From the NCBI RefSeq assembly GCF_000439085.1, contig NZ_AUUA01000001.1, forward strand, positions 620,001 through 684,000: a stretch of DNA of 64,000 nt. The letters are read 5' to 3'. Source of the stretch: Leminorella grimontii ATCC 33999 = DSM 5078. Its GTDB lineage: Bacteria; Pseudomonadota; Gammaproteobacteria; Enterobacterales; Enterobacteriaceae. The notes beneath the pieces are model-generated. The model did not search any database. It worked only from the letters and a program-made list of their open reading frames with translations, and was not told where the DNA came from. A program made the position numbers and the translations under genes. Shown piece by piece: positions 19,710 to 29,279 of this stretch; within the stretch, counting starts at the first letter, position 1; each line of letters starts with the position of its first letter.

Positions 19710-20657
19710 ATGCGATTTGACCTGGTCTCCTTATCCCTCTTTGTTGCCGTAGCACAGGAGCAAAATTTGACCCGCGCGGCGCGCCGAAAGCATACAGCGG
19801 TCTCGGCCGTCAGTAAGCGTATCGCAGAGCTGGAACAGCAGGTAGGTACGCCGCTGATGCTGCGTTTGCCTCGAGGAATTGAGTTAACGCCAGCCGGGCA
19901 CTCATTGCTCTATCATGCGCGCAAAGTGTTCCAAAACCTTGAAAAGATGGAGGAGGAGCTGGGTGATTATGCCGCCGGCATTCGCGGTCATATCCATATC
20001 TATACGATCTCTGCCGTGCTGATGAGCAGCCTTCCTCATGCAATAAGCGAGTTTCTTACGCTCTACCCTCAAACCGACGTTGATATTGAGGAGCATACCG
20101 GCATTGGCGTCGTTCAAGGGCTGCTTCGGGGGGATGCTGACGTCGGCTTTTTCTCCAACTGGACGCCGGCTGCCGGCATTGAATTCTGGCCATGGCAGTA
20201 TGACCGGCTGTCCGTTTTGGTCTGGTCGGGCCATCCGCTTGCTGAACGGGCGTCCCTGAAGCTGGAAGACTTTATTAACGAGAAGCTCATCGGCTCTCAT
20301 CGCGAAAGCGCGGTGAGCCATATTCTAGACAGGCAGGCGCGTCGATTAGGAAAGTCGCTCAATATTGGGCTTCGCGTCAGCAGCTTTGTCTCAATGGCCG
20401 ATCTGGTTGCCCAACGGCTTGGCATAGCCGTTTTGCCCATCAACGAAACGGCGCCTTTTGCCCTGCATGATGGCGTTCGCGTACTTCCCCTGACGGAGCC
20501 CTGGGCAAGGCGGGAATTGCTCGTTGGCGTAAGAAATTTCACCCAGTCATCTCCTTGCGTAAAAACGCTGATTGAGAGCCTTACGCCGTCCCAAACGCGT
20601 AAACACAATAAGGGAGAAGAGGAATGCGGCGAACCCCGGAAGCTCACAGACGAGTAG
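19710..20657 (+). CDS. LysR-family regulator (YbhD-like)
   Basis: 315 residues; the N-terminal helix-turn-helix (NLTRAARRKHTAVSAVSKRI, residues 19-38) precedes a standard effector-binding domain (GHIHIYTISAVLMSSLPHAI, then DADVGFFSNWTPA). The start ATG lies 22 bp after the aconitase stop, an operon arrangement, which suggests the regulator senses a tricarboxylate or product of that enzyme and controls the operon, perhaps through the inverted repeat at 16918. It is convergent with the lactonase gene, only 6 bp apart. The combination aconitase, LysR and YbhE-like lactonase recalls E. coli ybhE/ybhD/ybhJ; assignment as YbhD is by neighbourhood more than by residues. Confidence 0.9.
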   Translation: MRFDLVSLSLFVAVAQEQNLTRAARRKHTAVSAVSKRIAELEQQVGTPLMLRLPRGIELTPAGHSLLYHARKVFQNLEKMEEELGDYAAGIRGHIHIYTISAVLMSSLPHAISEFLTLYPQTDVDIEEHTGIGVVQGLLRGDADVGFFSNWTPAAGIEFWPWQYDRLSVLVWSGHPLAERASLKLEDFINEKLIGSHRESAVSHILDRQARRLGKSLNIGLRVSSFVSMADLVAQRLGIAVLPINETAPFALHDGVRVLPLTEPWARRELLVGVRNFTQSSPCVKTLIESLTPSQTRKHNKGEEECGEPRKLTDE

Positions 20658-20663
20658 GCCAAA

Positions 20664-21755
20664 TCAGGCGAAGCAAATGCAGGTAGGGCTTGCAGAGGTA
20701 ATAGATATCCCCGTATCCAACAGCATACCGGTTGTGCTATCAACGTTGAAAACCTGAATATTGTCAGAGTCCTCATTGGCGCTATAAAACGTACGTCCAT
20801 CCGGTGAGAGCGTGGTAAAACGCGGCGTTTTTCCTCCGCACGGAACCCAGCCGATCGGCGAAAGGCCCCCGTCATACTGACTAATCTCGAACACGGCGAT
20901 GCTGTCATGCCCACGATTTGCCGCGTAGAGAAAGCGGCCTGACGGATGAACTTCGACTTCGCTTGCATCGTTACGCTGAGTATATCCCTCGGGTAAGGTG
21001 CTGAGCGTCTGTTTTAGTGACAGTGTTCCTTTTATAGCGTCAATATCGAATGCCGTCACCGTACCGCTTAGTTCACTAATTCCGTATAACCACCTGCCGT
21101 TAGGGTGAAAATCCGCATGGCGGGGCCAGCTTCCGGTCGGAAGTCGAACCTCATCAAGCAGGCATATCTGATTATGCTCCCAGCGGTACAACCGCATCAT
21201 ATCAATACCTTTTCCCGCCGGGCGCCCTTGAGCGGGAACGGCAAAAAGAGGGCCGTCGGGTGCGAAAACGACTTCATGCGGCCGAGACAGCGTCATAGCG
21301 GCATGAGTGTGCCCCGGGATTTTGGCATAGTGAACGGGAGGCAGAAGGCCCTCATCGCTTATCGGCAATGCGGCGACGTTGCCGCCTTCATGATTGGCGA
21401 TAAGCAGCGTATTCATATCCGGAGTCAGCGAGGCGCTAACGGGATTGTTTTTACGGTTGGGATCCAGATCGGGATTTGGATGACGCGGCCCCGTCGTTTG
21501 ATCATGTAGCCAGCCAAGCAGCCCGGTTGCCGGATCGCGCTTAAAAACGCCAACCCGATCGCCGTCGCCATGCAGCGCATATAAGCGGTTGCGTTTTATA
21601 TCGATCGTTAGCCACGACGGGTTGTCCTGAATGGACGCAATGCACTGCAGGCGCTCCCATACTCCCGAATCCGTTATTCGAAAAACCTCGATGCCTTTTC
21701 CACGCGCCCCGCGCCAGGCGGACGTTCGGCAGCCTACGTAGGCATAAGTTGTCAT
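20664..21755 (-). CDS. Lactonase family protein (seven-bladed propeller, YbhE-like)
   Basis: 363 residues built from repeated beta-propeller blades (for example NPSWLTIDIKRNRLYALHGD, SASLTPDMNTLLIANHEGG, RPHEVVFAPDGPLFAV, EVEVHPSGRFLYAANRGHD, FTTLSPDGRTFYSANEDSD). This is the fold of 6-phosphogluconolactonase of the YbhE type and of 3-carboxymuconate cyclase. It has no signal peptide and is cytoplasmic. ATG at 21755 follows GGGAGC. The substrate may be 6-phosphogluconolactone or another lactone; context with an aconitase paralogue and LysR gene leans towards an organic-acid lactone, but that is inference. It stands alone on the minus strand. Confidence 0.85.
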   Translation of the reverse strand: MTTYAYVGCRTSAWRGARGKGIEVFRITDSGVWERLQCIASIQDNPSWLTIDIKRNRLYALHGDGDRVGVFKRDPATGLLGWLHDQTTGPRHPNPDLDPNRKNNPVSASLTPDMNTLLIANHEGGNVAALPISDEGLLPPVHYAKIPGHTHAAMTLSRPHEVVFAPDGPLFAVPAQGRPAGKGIDMMRLYRWEHNQICLLDEVRLPTGSWPRHADFHPNGRWLYGISELSGTVTAFDIDAIKGTLSLKQTLSTLPEGYTQRNDASEVEVHPSGRFLYAANRGHDSIAVFEISQYDGGLSPIGWVPCGGKTPRFTTLSPDGRTFYSANEDSDNIQVFNVDSTTGMLLDTGISITSASPTCICFA

Positions 21756-22049
21756 TGTTGCTCCCGTTTTGGGACTTATTATCGTTTTTGTGGGGATGTA
21801 AAAGCAATATTCGATGAATGAATCTCAGCGGGTAGATGGCAAAGAATATAGCGATAGTCCACGCTTTATTCCCGTACCGATAATCTCTTTCAAGGTAATC
21901 ACGTGCTGTATAATTATTCTAAATTGAATATTTAGCTCAATTAGCAACACAATTGATTTTAATTGAAATTTGATAAACAGAGCAAACCATTGTACATTAA
22001 CAACATCTTTGTTGAATGATTTTATAATGTTTTTGAAACGGATGTCATC

Positions 22050-25000
22050 ATGCCTATTTGCAAAAAAAACCTAATTTTCATTGGGTTAGTAACCGCTCCA
22101 TTGGTCAGCAATTCAATTTATGCTGCGCCCCCCCATTATAACAATACCGGGGAAGTTAGCAGCGGCTTATGGGATTGGGAGAATCAAGGAAACGTTATTG
22201 GCGGTGGGGACGGGAACAGCGGCGAATTAGTTCTGCAAGGCTCAGCCAGCTACAATAATCCTTTTTTTGTTGGATACAACGGCGGCAATGGTTCTCTGAC
22301 AATTAAAGACAATGCTGCATTCATTGGCGAGATTACCAGCTTCAACGTAGGGACAGCCACCAGTCAGATAACGCAATCTAATGAAACAAAAGGCGTTTTA
22401 AATCTTATCGGCGCCGGTATTGGCCACATTAACGCCAGCGTATTGAAAGTTGGCGATACCTCGGTATACGACAGATATACCCAACGAGATAAAAGCGTTA
22501 CGGGGATATTAAATATTCTTGATGGCGCCAGCGTAAGCGTTGGTCCGGTTTCCGGTTCGCCGGGAACCTCTATGGGCGGTATTCTTTGGGCTGGAAGCGG
22601 AAATACTGCCAACACGGGCATAATTAACGTCAGTGGAAAAAATAGCCAGCTCTATATACGTAATGAAATTATAGAATCCAGCCCTTATGTTGAAGACTAT
22701 ATTGTCGATGGGAATGCCTATTTGGGTTACCTCGGCGATGCCACGGTTAACATATCTGACGGCGGTTCATTGATTACCGGTCGCATGATTGCGTCATTCG
22801 CCAGAAGCAGTGACGTTATTGATAATTTAACCAAAACGCCAACGGTTAATATCAACGTTACGGGTTCAGGGAGCAAATTAGGCATTCAAAGCCTATTAGC
22901 ATTGGCTTCAAGCGATGCCGGCAGCGTTTATAGCATTGATTTTTTCGCACAAACTAAAGGGGTAGGAACCGCCGTTCTAACCGTCGCAGACGGTGCGGAA
23001 GTCTATTTCGAAGGCAAAGCGTATATGGATGCGGATGGTTTCGATGTACTGAAGTCAGGGTTATTTCTGGCGGGAGATACAGGGACATCCGCCACTGTAA
23101 ACCTTAACGCAGGCGGTACGATTTCCATCTCTGACAGCATCCTGTCCCCGACTGAAGACGGGATTGTCGCCGGCGACGGCACATATGACTTTAATCTTAA
23201 TGGCGGGACGCTTCGCGTTAATTCATGCGAATACTGCGACGATAAGCTGACTACCGCAGTTAATATGAACGTTCTCTCCGAATCGTTCCTGGAAGCTGAT
23301 GCCGACAAGCAGATGATGCTTAACGGCAATTTGGTGGGCGAGGGCGGGCTGGTCAAAACCGGCGAAGGAAGCGTTATTTTCTCCGGTGAAAATAATTATA
23401 CCGGCGGAACGCGCGTAGAGGCGGGAGAACTTCGAGCAAACTCCACCAACGCATTTGTTGATAATACGACTTATACGGTCAATGGCGGCCTGCTAAACCT
23501 TAACCACCACGACCTTATTATGTCATCACTCTCCGGCGCGGGCGGCGTAGTTGACGTTACGTCTGCGGATCTGACGATAAATCAGAATAATGACAGCTAT
23601 TTTGCAGGGCAATTTGCTGGCGCAGGAACTATCGCTAAGTCAGGAACGGCTCAATTAGCCCTTAGCGGCGACAGCCGTGACTACAGCGGAATAACCACTG
23701 TTTATAGCGGCAACCTTGATTCAACCAACGCTTTAGGCGGGCAGATAATCGTTAAACCGGATGCGCTGCTTTCCGCCAAGGGCTATTTGGGGGAGACAAC
23801 GGCAACCTCTGGCGGCAGCCTTTTGGTCGGAAGCCTGTATCACGCCAATCAGCCGAGCTTATCGACTCTGACCATTGATGGCCGCTTCAGCAATCAGGGC
23901 AATACCTATATAGGTAGAGTCAACAACAGCGACGGGGCGCTGGTAGGAAACCGGCTTGTGGTTAACGGCGACTATCAGGGCGGCGGTTCACTTCATTTTA
24001 ATACCGTTGCCGGCGATGATAATTCCGTCACTGACCACATGACGATAATGGGTAATACCTCGGGAGAAACCAGCGTTTACGTCACTAACGTCGGCGGTAT
24101 GGGGGATTACACAGAGAAAGGCATTGAGTTGATTAACGTCCGCGGCCAATCGGACGGGGCTTTCCGCCAAGCGGGGCGCATTACCGCCGGAGCGTATGAG
24201 TATTTCCTCAATAGAGGAAATGAAGAAAAGGGTACTGACAGTAACAATTGGTACCTGACTAACTATCGACCAAATCCAATTCCAACGCCTTCTGAACCCG
24301 ATCCTGAACCAACGATCAGGCCTGAGGCCGGAGGCTATATTCACAATATCGCCTCGTCTAACATGCTTTTTGTTCATCGCTTACACGATCGCCTGGGTGA
24401 AACCTACTATACCGATGCGCTTACTGGCGAAGAAAAGGTCACCAGCATGTGGATGCGTAACGTTGGCGGACATACCCGTTCAAGAGACAGCAGCGGGCAG
24501 CTCAAAAGCCAGACTAATCGCTACATTCTGCACTTAGGCGGCGACGTTGCCCAGTGGAGCAACGACGGTCAGGACCGTTGGCATATCGGCGTTATGGGTG
24601 GCTATGCCAACAGCCGCAGCAATACGCGCTCATCGATAACGTATTATAGAGCCGATAGTTCCGTAGATGGTTACAGCCTTGGCGGCTATGGCACCTGGCA
24701 ACAGAATGAAGGCGAAAACACGGGGGCCTATGTGGATACCTGGGCCTTGTATAGCTGGTTCGATAACCAGGTTCAAGGGCAGGGCCTGGCGACGGAATCC
24801 TATAAGTCTAAAGGTATTACGGCCTCTATTGAAACGGGTTATACCTTTAAAACCGGCGAATATAAAGACAGTAAAGATGAAACCAACGAGTGGTTTGTAC
24901 AACCTCAGGCACAGCTAGTCTGGATGGGCATCAAGGCCGATTCGTTCACCGAGGCTAACGGCACGCGTATTCACAGCAAAGGCGCGGGGAATATTCAAAC

Positions 25001-25313
25001 TCGTTTGGGCGTTCGCACTTTTGTTAAAGGGCATCATCAGTCTGATGAAGGCAAAGGACGCGAATTCGAGCCGTTTGTCGAAGCCAACTGGATACACAAC
25101 ACTAAAAAATTCAGTACGGAAATGGGAAATAAGCGAGTTACGCAGGCTGGCACAGATAACATCGCCGAACTTAAGCTGGGCGTTGAAGGCCAGATAAATC
25201 CTAATTTCAATCTGTGGGGGAACGTCGGCGTGCAGGTTGGCGACAGCGGATACAGCGATGCGGCGTTCATGCTGGGCATCAAATATAACTTTGGGCAATC
25301 TTCGAGGAAATGA
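22050..25313 (+). CDS. Type Va autotransporter 3
   Basis: 1087 residues with a signal peptide (KKNLIFIGLVTAPLVSNS, cleavage after IYA near residue 25). The passenger includes autotransporter-associated beta-strand repeats (GGLVKTGEGSVIFSGENNYT at about residue 431) and many Asn/Gly-rich turns, so a beta-helix is expected. The junction (LHFNTVAGDDNSVTDHMT, then GAYEYFLNRGN) and Pro-rich linker (PIPTPSEPDPEP) match its two sister genes, as does the barrel from VTSMWMRNVGGHTRSRDSSG onwards. The end is unusual: the normal terminal IKYNF is followed by six more residues, GQSSRK, before the stop. The upstream 290 bp are AT-rich, and no strong ribosome site precedes the ATG. Confidence 0.93.
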   Translation: MPICKKNLIFIGLVTAPLVSNSIYAAPPHYNNTGEVSSGLWDWENQGNVIGGGDGNSGELVLQGSASYNNPFFVGYNGGNGSLTIKDNAAFIGEITSFNVGTATSQITQSNETKGVLNLIGAGIGHINASVLKVGDTSVYDRYTQRDKSVTGILNILDGASVSVGPVSGSPGTSMGGILWAGSGNTANTGIINVSGKNSQLYIRNEIIESSPYVEDYIVDGNAYLGYLGDATVNISDGGSLITGRMIASFARSSDVIDNLTKTPTVNINVTGSGSKLGIQSLLALASSDAGSVYSIDFFAQTKGVGTAVLTVADGAEVYFEGKAYMDADGFDVLKSGLFLAGDTGTSATVNLNAGGTISISDSILSPTEDGIVAGDGTYDFNLNGGTLRVNSCEYCDDKLTTAVNMNVLSESFLEADADKQMMLNGNLVGEGGLVKTGEGSVIFSGENNYTGGTRVEAGELRANSTNAFVDNTTYTVNGGLLNLNHHDLIMSSLSGAGGVVDVTSADLTINQNNDSYFAGQFAGAGTIAKSGTAQLALSGDSRDYSGITTVYSGNLDSTNALGGQIIVKPDALLSAKGYLGETTATSGGSLLVGSLYHANQPSLSTLTIDGRFSNQGNTYIGRVNNSDGALVGNRLVVNGDYQGGGSLHFNTVAGDDNSVTDHMTIMGNTSGETSVYVTNVGGMGDYTEKGIELINVRGQSDGAFRQAGRITAGAYEYFLNRGNEEKGTDSNNWYLTNYRPNPIPTPSEPDPEPTIRPEAGGYIHNIASSNMLFVHRLHDRLGETYYTDALTGEEKVTSMWMRNVGGHTRSRDSSGQLKSQTNRYILHLGGDVAQWSNDGQDRWHIGVMGGYANSRSNTRSSITYYRADSSVDGYSLGGYGTWQQNEGENTGAYVDTWALYSWFDNQVQGQGLATESYKSKGITASIETGYTFKTGEYKDSKDETNEWFVQPQAQLVWMGIKADSFTEANGTRIHSKGAGNIQTRLGVRTFVKGHHQSDEGKGREFEPFVEANWIHNTKKFSTEMGNKRVTQAGTDNIAELKLGVEGQINPNFNLWGNVGVQVGDSGYSDAAFMLGIKYNFGQSSRK

Positions 25314-25367
25314 CGTAGTCAATTGTTCATAGCGTAATGAAAATTGCCGGGGTGTTTTGCGGCAACA

Positions 25368-25400
25368 AAGCGGCTTTCTTTGAAGGCCGCTTATTTCATT
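25368..25400 (+). terminator. Terminator after autotransporter 3
   Basis: AAGCGGCTTTC at 25368-25378 pairs with GAAGGCCGCTT at 25382-25392 (one T-G wobble) across TTT, followed by ATTTCATT, 55 bp beyond the stop codon. Confidence 0.65.
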
Positions 25401-25778
25401 ACTGCAGCACGAAAAAAGCTCGTGGATAAAACGGATGGCCTGAAGCAACAAACAAAAGGGTAATGGTGAATAAAATCTAAAGCTATCGGCATATAGCTTA
25501 TTTAACATAATATACATTATGCGAACCAAGGTATCGGAATTTGCAATCTGGGATTCTGCTTGATGACTTATGCTGTTCAACGGCTCTGCGTGTGCCGGCT
25601 AAAGGCTGTCAAAAACCTTCAACGAACATCTGACAGCTGTAATGTCCGTTTTGGGTTAAGTGATGCCCGCCATGTATAATCACTACGAAGGCTCACGCTG
25701 CAGAGTTATTTACTTAACCGACTCAAAATCATTCAGGATTTTGCCGACCGGCATATGACCTCGCTATCAAGGAGTGTT
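25401..25778. other. Non-coding stretch before the aph(3') relic
   Basis: Nothing codes convincingly here. The stretch has no recognisable insertion-sequence ends or target duplication around the relic that I can see by eye. The AAGGAGTGTT just before the relic's ATG resembles the ribosome site of transposon-borne aph(3')-Ia, so homology to that gene begins slightly upstream of the start codon. Confidence 0.4.
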
Positions 25779-26123
25779 ATGGATCATATTCAACGGGAAA
25801 CGCCTTGTCCGGGTCTGCGATTAAATTCAAGTCTACAAGTCTGGAAAGAAATGCATACCCTTTTACCATTCTCACCCGATCCCGTTGTGACTCATGGCGA
25901 CGTCTCACTTGATAACCTTATTTTTGATAAAGGCATACTAATGGGTTGTATTGATGTTGGGCGAGTTGGACTTGCAGATCGGTATCAGGATCTTGCTATC
26001 CTCTGGAACTGTCTCGGGGAATTTTCACCTTTATTACAGAAACGGCTTTTTCAAAAATATGGCATTGATAATCCTGATATGAAGAAATTGCAGTTTCATT
26101 TGATGCTTGATGAGTTTTTCTAA
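25779..26123 (+). pseudogene. aph(3')-I-type aminoglycoside phosphotransferase with a large in-frame internal deletion
   Basis: 114 residues where intact APH(3')-Ia has 271. The first 17 residues (MDHIQRETPCPGLRLNS) match the APH(3')-Ia N-terminus; the last 94, from VWKEMHTLLPFSP to LMLDEFF, match its C-terminus almost throughout. About 157 residues between are gone, yet the frame is kept. The catalytic HGDVSLDN loop and the metal-binding IDVGR motif survive, but the nucleotide-binding lobe with its ATP-contacting Lys is deleted, so the product cannot be an active kinase. A 6-bp direct repeat AAGTCT (25829-25834, 25837-25842) sits at the junction. The ribosome site AAGGAG is intact. Substitutions such as DFSLDN to DVSLDN show it is not a recent copy of the common transposon allele. 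Confidence 0.88.
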
Positions 26124-26263
26124 CCTGTAATCTCTCCAAATATCTTTGAGTATTAACACGTTATTTTTCCTGATATGTTCTATTGTTTATAGACTTATGA
26201 AATCATTTTTAGTGACACCGTCACCTTTATTGTCTGATATCATCTACAACTGGAGCGTCTCTT

Positions 26264-26815
26264 ATGGCTAAAACGGCGAAACAGCTGCGTTACCTTCGCG
26301 CCCGGCCTGAAGACTATCCCGCCATTTTGGAGATAGCCGAGCCCTTTTACCCCGACGTCAACAATCACGACGGTCAGAAAGGCTTTCTCGACAGGCGTTT
26401 CAGCGCGCCGATGCTGGATGCGATCAATACGCGATTGGGGCTGTTAGTGGCAAAGGATGAAAATCACGTTGTTCTCGGCTTTTTGGGCCTTTCGCCCTTT
26501 TCTTTCGATTCCCCTTCGCCGGTCGTCGAGGCGATGGTCAAGGCGCTGCAACCCTGTTCGGCTCCGGCCCCCTTTATCTTTGGCCCCGTTTGCGTAGCGG
26601 AAAACGCCGGCGGCTTAGGGATTTTTAAAGGGCTTTATGCCGCCATGTGGCGTTTCCTGCCGGCATCGGAGTATCAAACCGGATTCGCTTTTATTAATGA
26701 AGGAAATCAGCGCTCTCTCAATGCCCATCTTATCAGATTGGGGGCAACGAAAGTCGGCTCGTTTCTGTTCGACGGTGAGCGCTATATCACCGTGAGCTAC
26801 GCCAGATCGAAATAA
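26264..26815 (+). CDS. GNAT-like N-acetyltransferase
   Basis: 183 residues with a GNAT pattern: an N-terminal strand and helix (LRYLRARPEDYPAILEIAEP), a central strand pair (LLVAKDENHVVLGFLGLSPF), an acetyl-CoA-binding region (FGPVCVAENAGGLGIFKGLY, standing where the Q/R-x-x-G-x-G/A loop normally lies) and a C-terminal strand (GFAFINEGNQRSLNAH). It probably transfers an acetyl group from acetyl-CoA to an unknown amine. The P-loop is atypical, so the call is to superfamily only. It is a single gene, between the aph relic and tcyP, with upstream sequence TGGAGCG before the ATG. Confidence 0.72.
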   Translation: MAKTAKQLRYLRARPEDYPAILEIAEPFYPDVNNHDGQKGFLDRRFSAPMLDAINTRLGLLVAKDENHVVLGFLGLSPFSFDSPSPVVEAMVKALQPCSAPAPFIFGPVCVAENAGGLGIFKGLYAAMWRFLPASEYQTGFAFINEGNQRSLNAHLIRLGATKVGSFLFDGERYITVSYARSK

Positions 26816-27017
26816 TAATAGGCTATTCCTGCCATAGATGGATACTATCAACGGCAATAGCTATTAGAATCAATACGATCTCTTTTTTATATACAATTAG
26901 ACAGCATAACCAATACTATTTTGCTATAAGTAGTCATAACAATTAACTGATAAACTTCTTTTCATACCGCTTTTGGCGATTACCTTTTGAACAATAAAAA
27001 CTTTTCTGAGGTTGGGA

Positions 27018-28409
27018 ATGAATATACCACTAACGATTAACGTGCTCGTTTTCGTAGCACTTCTGGTACTGCTGGCGCAAACCCGCCGCACGCAGTGGAG
27101 CCTGGCCAAAAAAGTGCTGGTCGGCCTGATCGTCGGCGTTCTGTTTGGTTTAGGCCTTCAGTTCGTATACGGCGTCGACAGCCCGGTTTTAAAAGAGTCC
27201 ATCTCATGGTTTAACATCGTCGGCAACGGCTATGTCCAACTGCTGCAGATGATCGTGATGCCGCTGGTGTTTGTTTCCATCCTCAGCGCCGTCGCCAAGC
27301 TGCATAACGCCTCTTCGCTCGGTAAAATCAGCTTCTTAACTATCGGCATTCTGCTGTTTACCACCATGATCGCGGCCTTTATCGGTATTATGATCACGCT
27401 GGCATTTGGCCTGACGGCGGAAGGCCTGGTGCAGGGCGCGCAGGAGACGGCTCGCCTGGGAGCGATTGAATCCAACTATATAGGGAAAGTGGCCAACCTG
27501 ACCACGCCTCAGCTGATCCTCTCCTTTATACCCAAGAACCCGTTTGCCGATCTGACCGGCGCGAACCCAACGTCAATCATCAGCGTCGTTATCTTCGCCG
27601 CATTCCTGGGCGTCGCGTCTCTTCAACTGCTTAAGGATGACGAAGCTAAAGGACAGCGCGTGCTGACGGCTATCGATACGCTGCAGTCCTGGGTTATGAA
27701 GCTGGTTCGCCTGGTTATCAAACTGACCCCGTACGGCGTACTGGCGCTGATGACCAAGGTCGTAGCCTCTTCGAACGTACAGGACTTGATTAAGCTTGGT
27801 AGCTTCATCGTGGCCTCCTACATCGCGCTGGCGCTGATGTTTGTGGTTCACGGCATCCTGTTGAGCTTCACAGGCATTAACCCGCTGAAGTTTTTCCGCA
27901 AGGTGCTGCCGGTGCTGACCTTTGCCTTTACCAGCCGCTCAAGCGCGGCCAGTATTCCGATGAACGTAGAGGCGCAAACCCGCCGCCTCGGCGTCCCGGA
28001 GACAATTGCCAGCTTCTCGGCTTCGTTCGGGGCGACGATTGGGCAAAACGGCTGTGCCGGCATTTATCCCGCCATGCTGGCGGTGATGGTGGCGCCAACC
28101 GTCGGCATCAACCCGTTCGATCCAATGTGGATCCTGACGCTGGTCGCTATCGTTACCGTAAGCTCTGCGGGCGTCGCCGGCGTGGGCGGTGGCGCAACGT
28201 TCGCTGCGCTTATCGTACTGCCGACGATGGGGCTGCCGGTAACGCTGGTCGCACTGCTGATTTCCGTTGAGCCGCTTATTGATATGGGCCGCACGGCGCT
28301 TAACGTCAACGGCGCCATGACGGCGGGTACAATAACAAGCCAGATTTTAGGGCAGACGGATAAGGCAGTGCTTGACTCTGAGGACGACGGCGAATTAGCC
28401 CACCGCTAA
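27018..28409 (+). CDS. tcyP: L-cystine:cation symporter TcyP (YdjN)
   Basis: 463 residues from the ATG at 27018 (GAGG upstream; the in-frame TTG at 27012 is less likely). Near-colinear with E. coli TcyP/YdjN, a DAACS-family symporter in the inner membrane that imports cystine with a cation. Characteristic stretches are [40 protein letters not shown], the serine-rich re-entrant loop [11 protein letters not shown], and the second hairpin region [20 protein letters not shown]. About eight to ten membrane segments are evident. The C-terminus ends [11 protein letters not shown], also as in E. coli. It forms a single-gene unit with a good terminator. Confidence 0.96.
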   Translation: MNIPLTINVLVFVALLVLLAQTRRTQWSLAKKVLVGLIVGVLFGLGLQFVYGVDSPVLKESISWFNIVGNGYVQLLQMIVMPLVFVSILSAVAKLHNASSLGKISFLTIGILLFTTMIAAFIGIMITLAFGLTAEGLVQGAQETARLGAIESNYIGKVANLTTPQLILSFIPKNPFADLTGANPTSIISVVIFAAFLGVASLQLLKDDEAKGQRVLTAIDTLQSWVMKLVRLVIKLTPYGVLALMTKVVASSNVQDLIKLGSFIVASYIALALMFVVHGILLSFTGINPLKFFRKVLPVLTFAFTSRSSAASIPMNVEAQTRRLGVPETIASFSASFGATIGQNGCAGIYPAMLAVMVAPTVGINPFDPMWILTLVAIVTVSSAGVAGVGGGATFAALIVLPTMGLPVTLVALLISVEPLIDMGRTALNVNGAMTAGTITSQILGQTDKAVLDSEDDGELAHR

Positions 28410-28433
28410 GCGCTCTTCTGTTCATATGTAAAG

Positions 28434-28464
28434 AAATGCAGCCATCTCCGGGCTGCATTTTTTC
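28434..28464 (+). terminator. Rho-independent terminator after tcyP
   Basis: AAATGCAGCC at 28434-28443 pairs with GGCTGCATTT at 28451-28460 and continues into a T run. Confidence 0.88.
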
Positions 28465-28552
28465 ATTTCATTACTCACTTCTTCACCAAAAAAACACACG
28501 ACTTTGCTAGTCTTAAAACATATCGGCAAATCGTAAACCAAGGAGCCCTGTA

Positions 28553-28900
28553 ATGAATAAACCGCTGATGATGGCCGTTGCCGCCCTGTTCTCTGTCGCT
28601 CCGCTGGCCGCGTTGGCCAACAACTGTGAAGAGATAAAGGCCGACATTTCACAAAAAATTATTAATAACGGCGTTCCGGAATCCAGCTTTACCTTGTCAA
28701 CTCAGCCCGTTGGTCAGGACGTATCCGCAGACGCTAAAGTCGTTGGCACCTGCGGCGGTGGCCAACAGCAAATTATCTATAGCCGCGTAAGCGGTTCCGC
28801 TGCTGCAGACGCGGTGCAAACGCCTAAGGTTGAAGACACGGAACACCCGGACCTTCAGCCCCAAACCGAACCTAAAACCGAATCCCAAACCCAGCCTTGA
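28553..28900 (+). CDS. Periplasmic DUF1161 protein with a Pro/Gln/Glu-rich tail
   Basis: 115 residues with a signal peptide (MNKPLMMAVAALFSVAPLAA, cleavage after ALA near residue 22). The mature part starts NNCEEIKADISQKIINNGV and contains VGTCGGGQQQIIYSR, the two cysteine motifs that define DUF1161; a single disulfide is expected. After the domain, the last 30 or so residues are a low-complexity tail of Glu, Pro, Gln and Thr (LQPQTEPKTESQTQP), longer than I would expect for the family. Function unknown. ATG at 28553 has AAGGAG upstream. Confidence 0.82.
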   Translation: MNKPLMMAVAALFSVAPLAALANNCEEIKADISQKIINNGVPESSFTLSTQPVGQDVSADAKVVGTCGGGQQQIIYSRVSGSAAADAVQTPKVEDTEHPDLQPQTEPKTESQTQP

Positions 28901-29279
28901 CGGTGTATGAGTATGGGTTCTTTATGTACTCAGAAGTTAGCTGCACCCTCACGTGTGACGTTGTCACTAAAATTGTGTAAAAAAAGTTAAATTGGCTATA
29001 GCCCTTGTTCTACAAGGGCTGTCGCTCTATTCCCTCCCCATTCCCATAAAATTTATCCCCCCCATAATTTGGAAATCCGCTTGGTATGATGTTATACCTT
29101 AAAACGTACGATAAGCCTTGGAAATGCTGTTTCCAGAGGACTTATTGATATTTTTTGCTAGATACATCCGCGTTTTTCCATGTTTAAACCAATTTCGCTA
29201 GCGCAGCGACCGTCTGAATCAGCGAATTGATTTTGTCCAAGAGCTCTGTCAGCTCACATCGTTTTCTCCTGGGGACTAT
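28901..29279. promoter_or_regulatory. Region upstream of the osmoprotectant transporter operon
   Basis: 379 bp without coding sequence. A perfect 9-bp hairpin lies at 29000-29020 (AGCCCTTGT, TCT loop, ACAAGGGCT) but has no T tract. A candidate promoter is TTGGAA at 29069-29074 with TTATAC at 29092-29097, 17 bp apart; the -10 resembles the sigma-S-type TATACCTT, in keeping with known osmotic and stationary-phase control of such transporters. This promoter call is tentative. Confidence 0.4.

Noticed and set aside
24915..25580. Long minus-strand frame opposite autotransporter 3 and beyond
   Set aside because: Mirror of the barrel-coding sequence with Cys/Arg/Pro-rich composition and no ribosome site.
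25401..26263. Insertion-sequence or transposon carrying the aph(3') relic
   Set aside because: No transposase, terminal inverted repeats or target duplications could be recognised around it.
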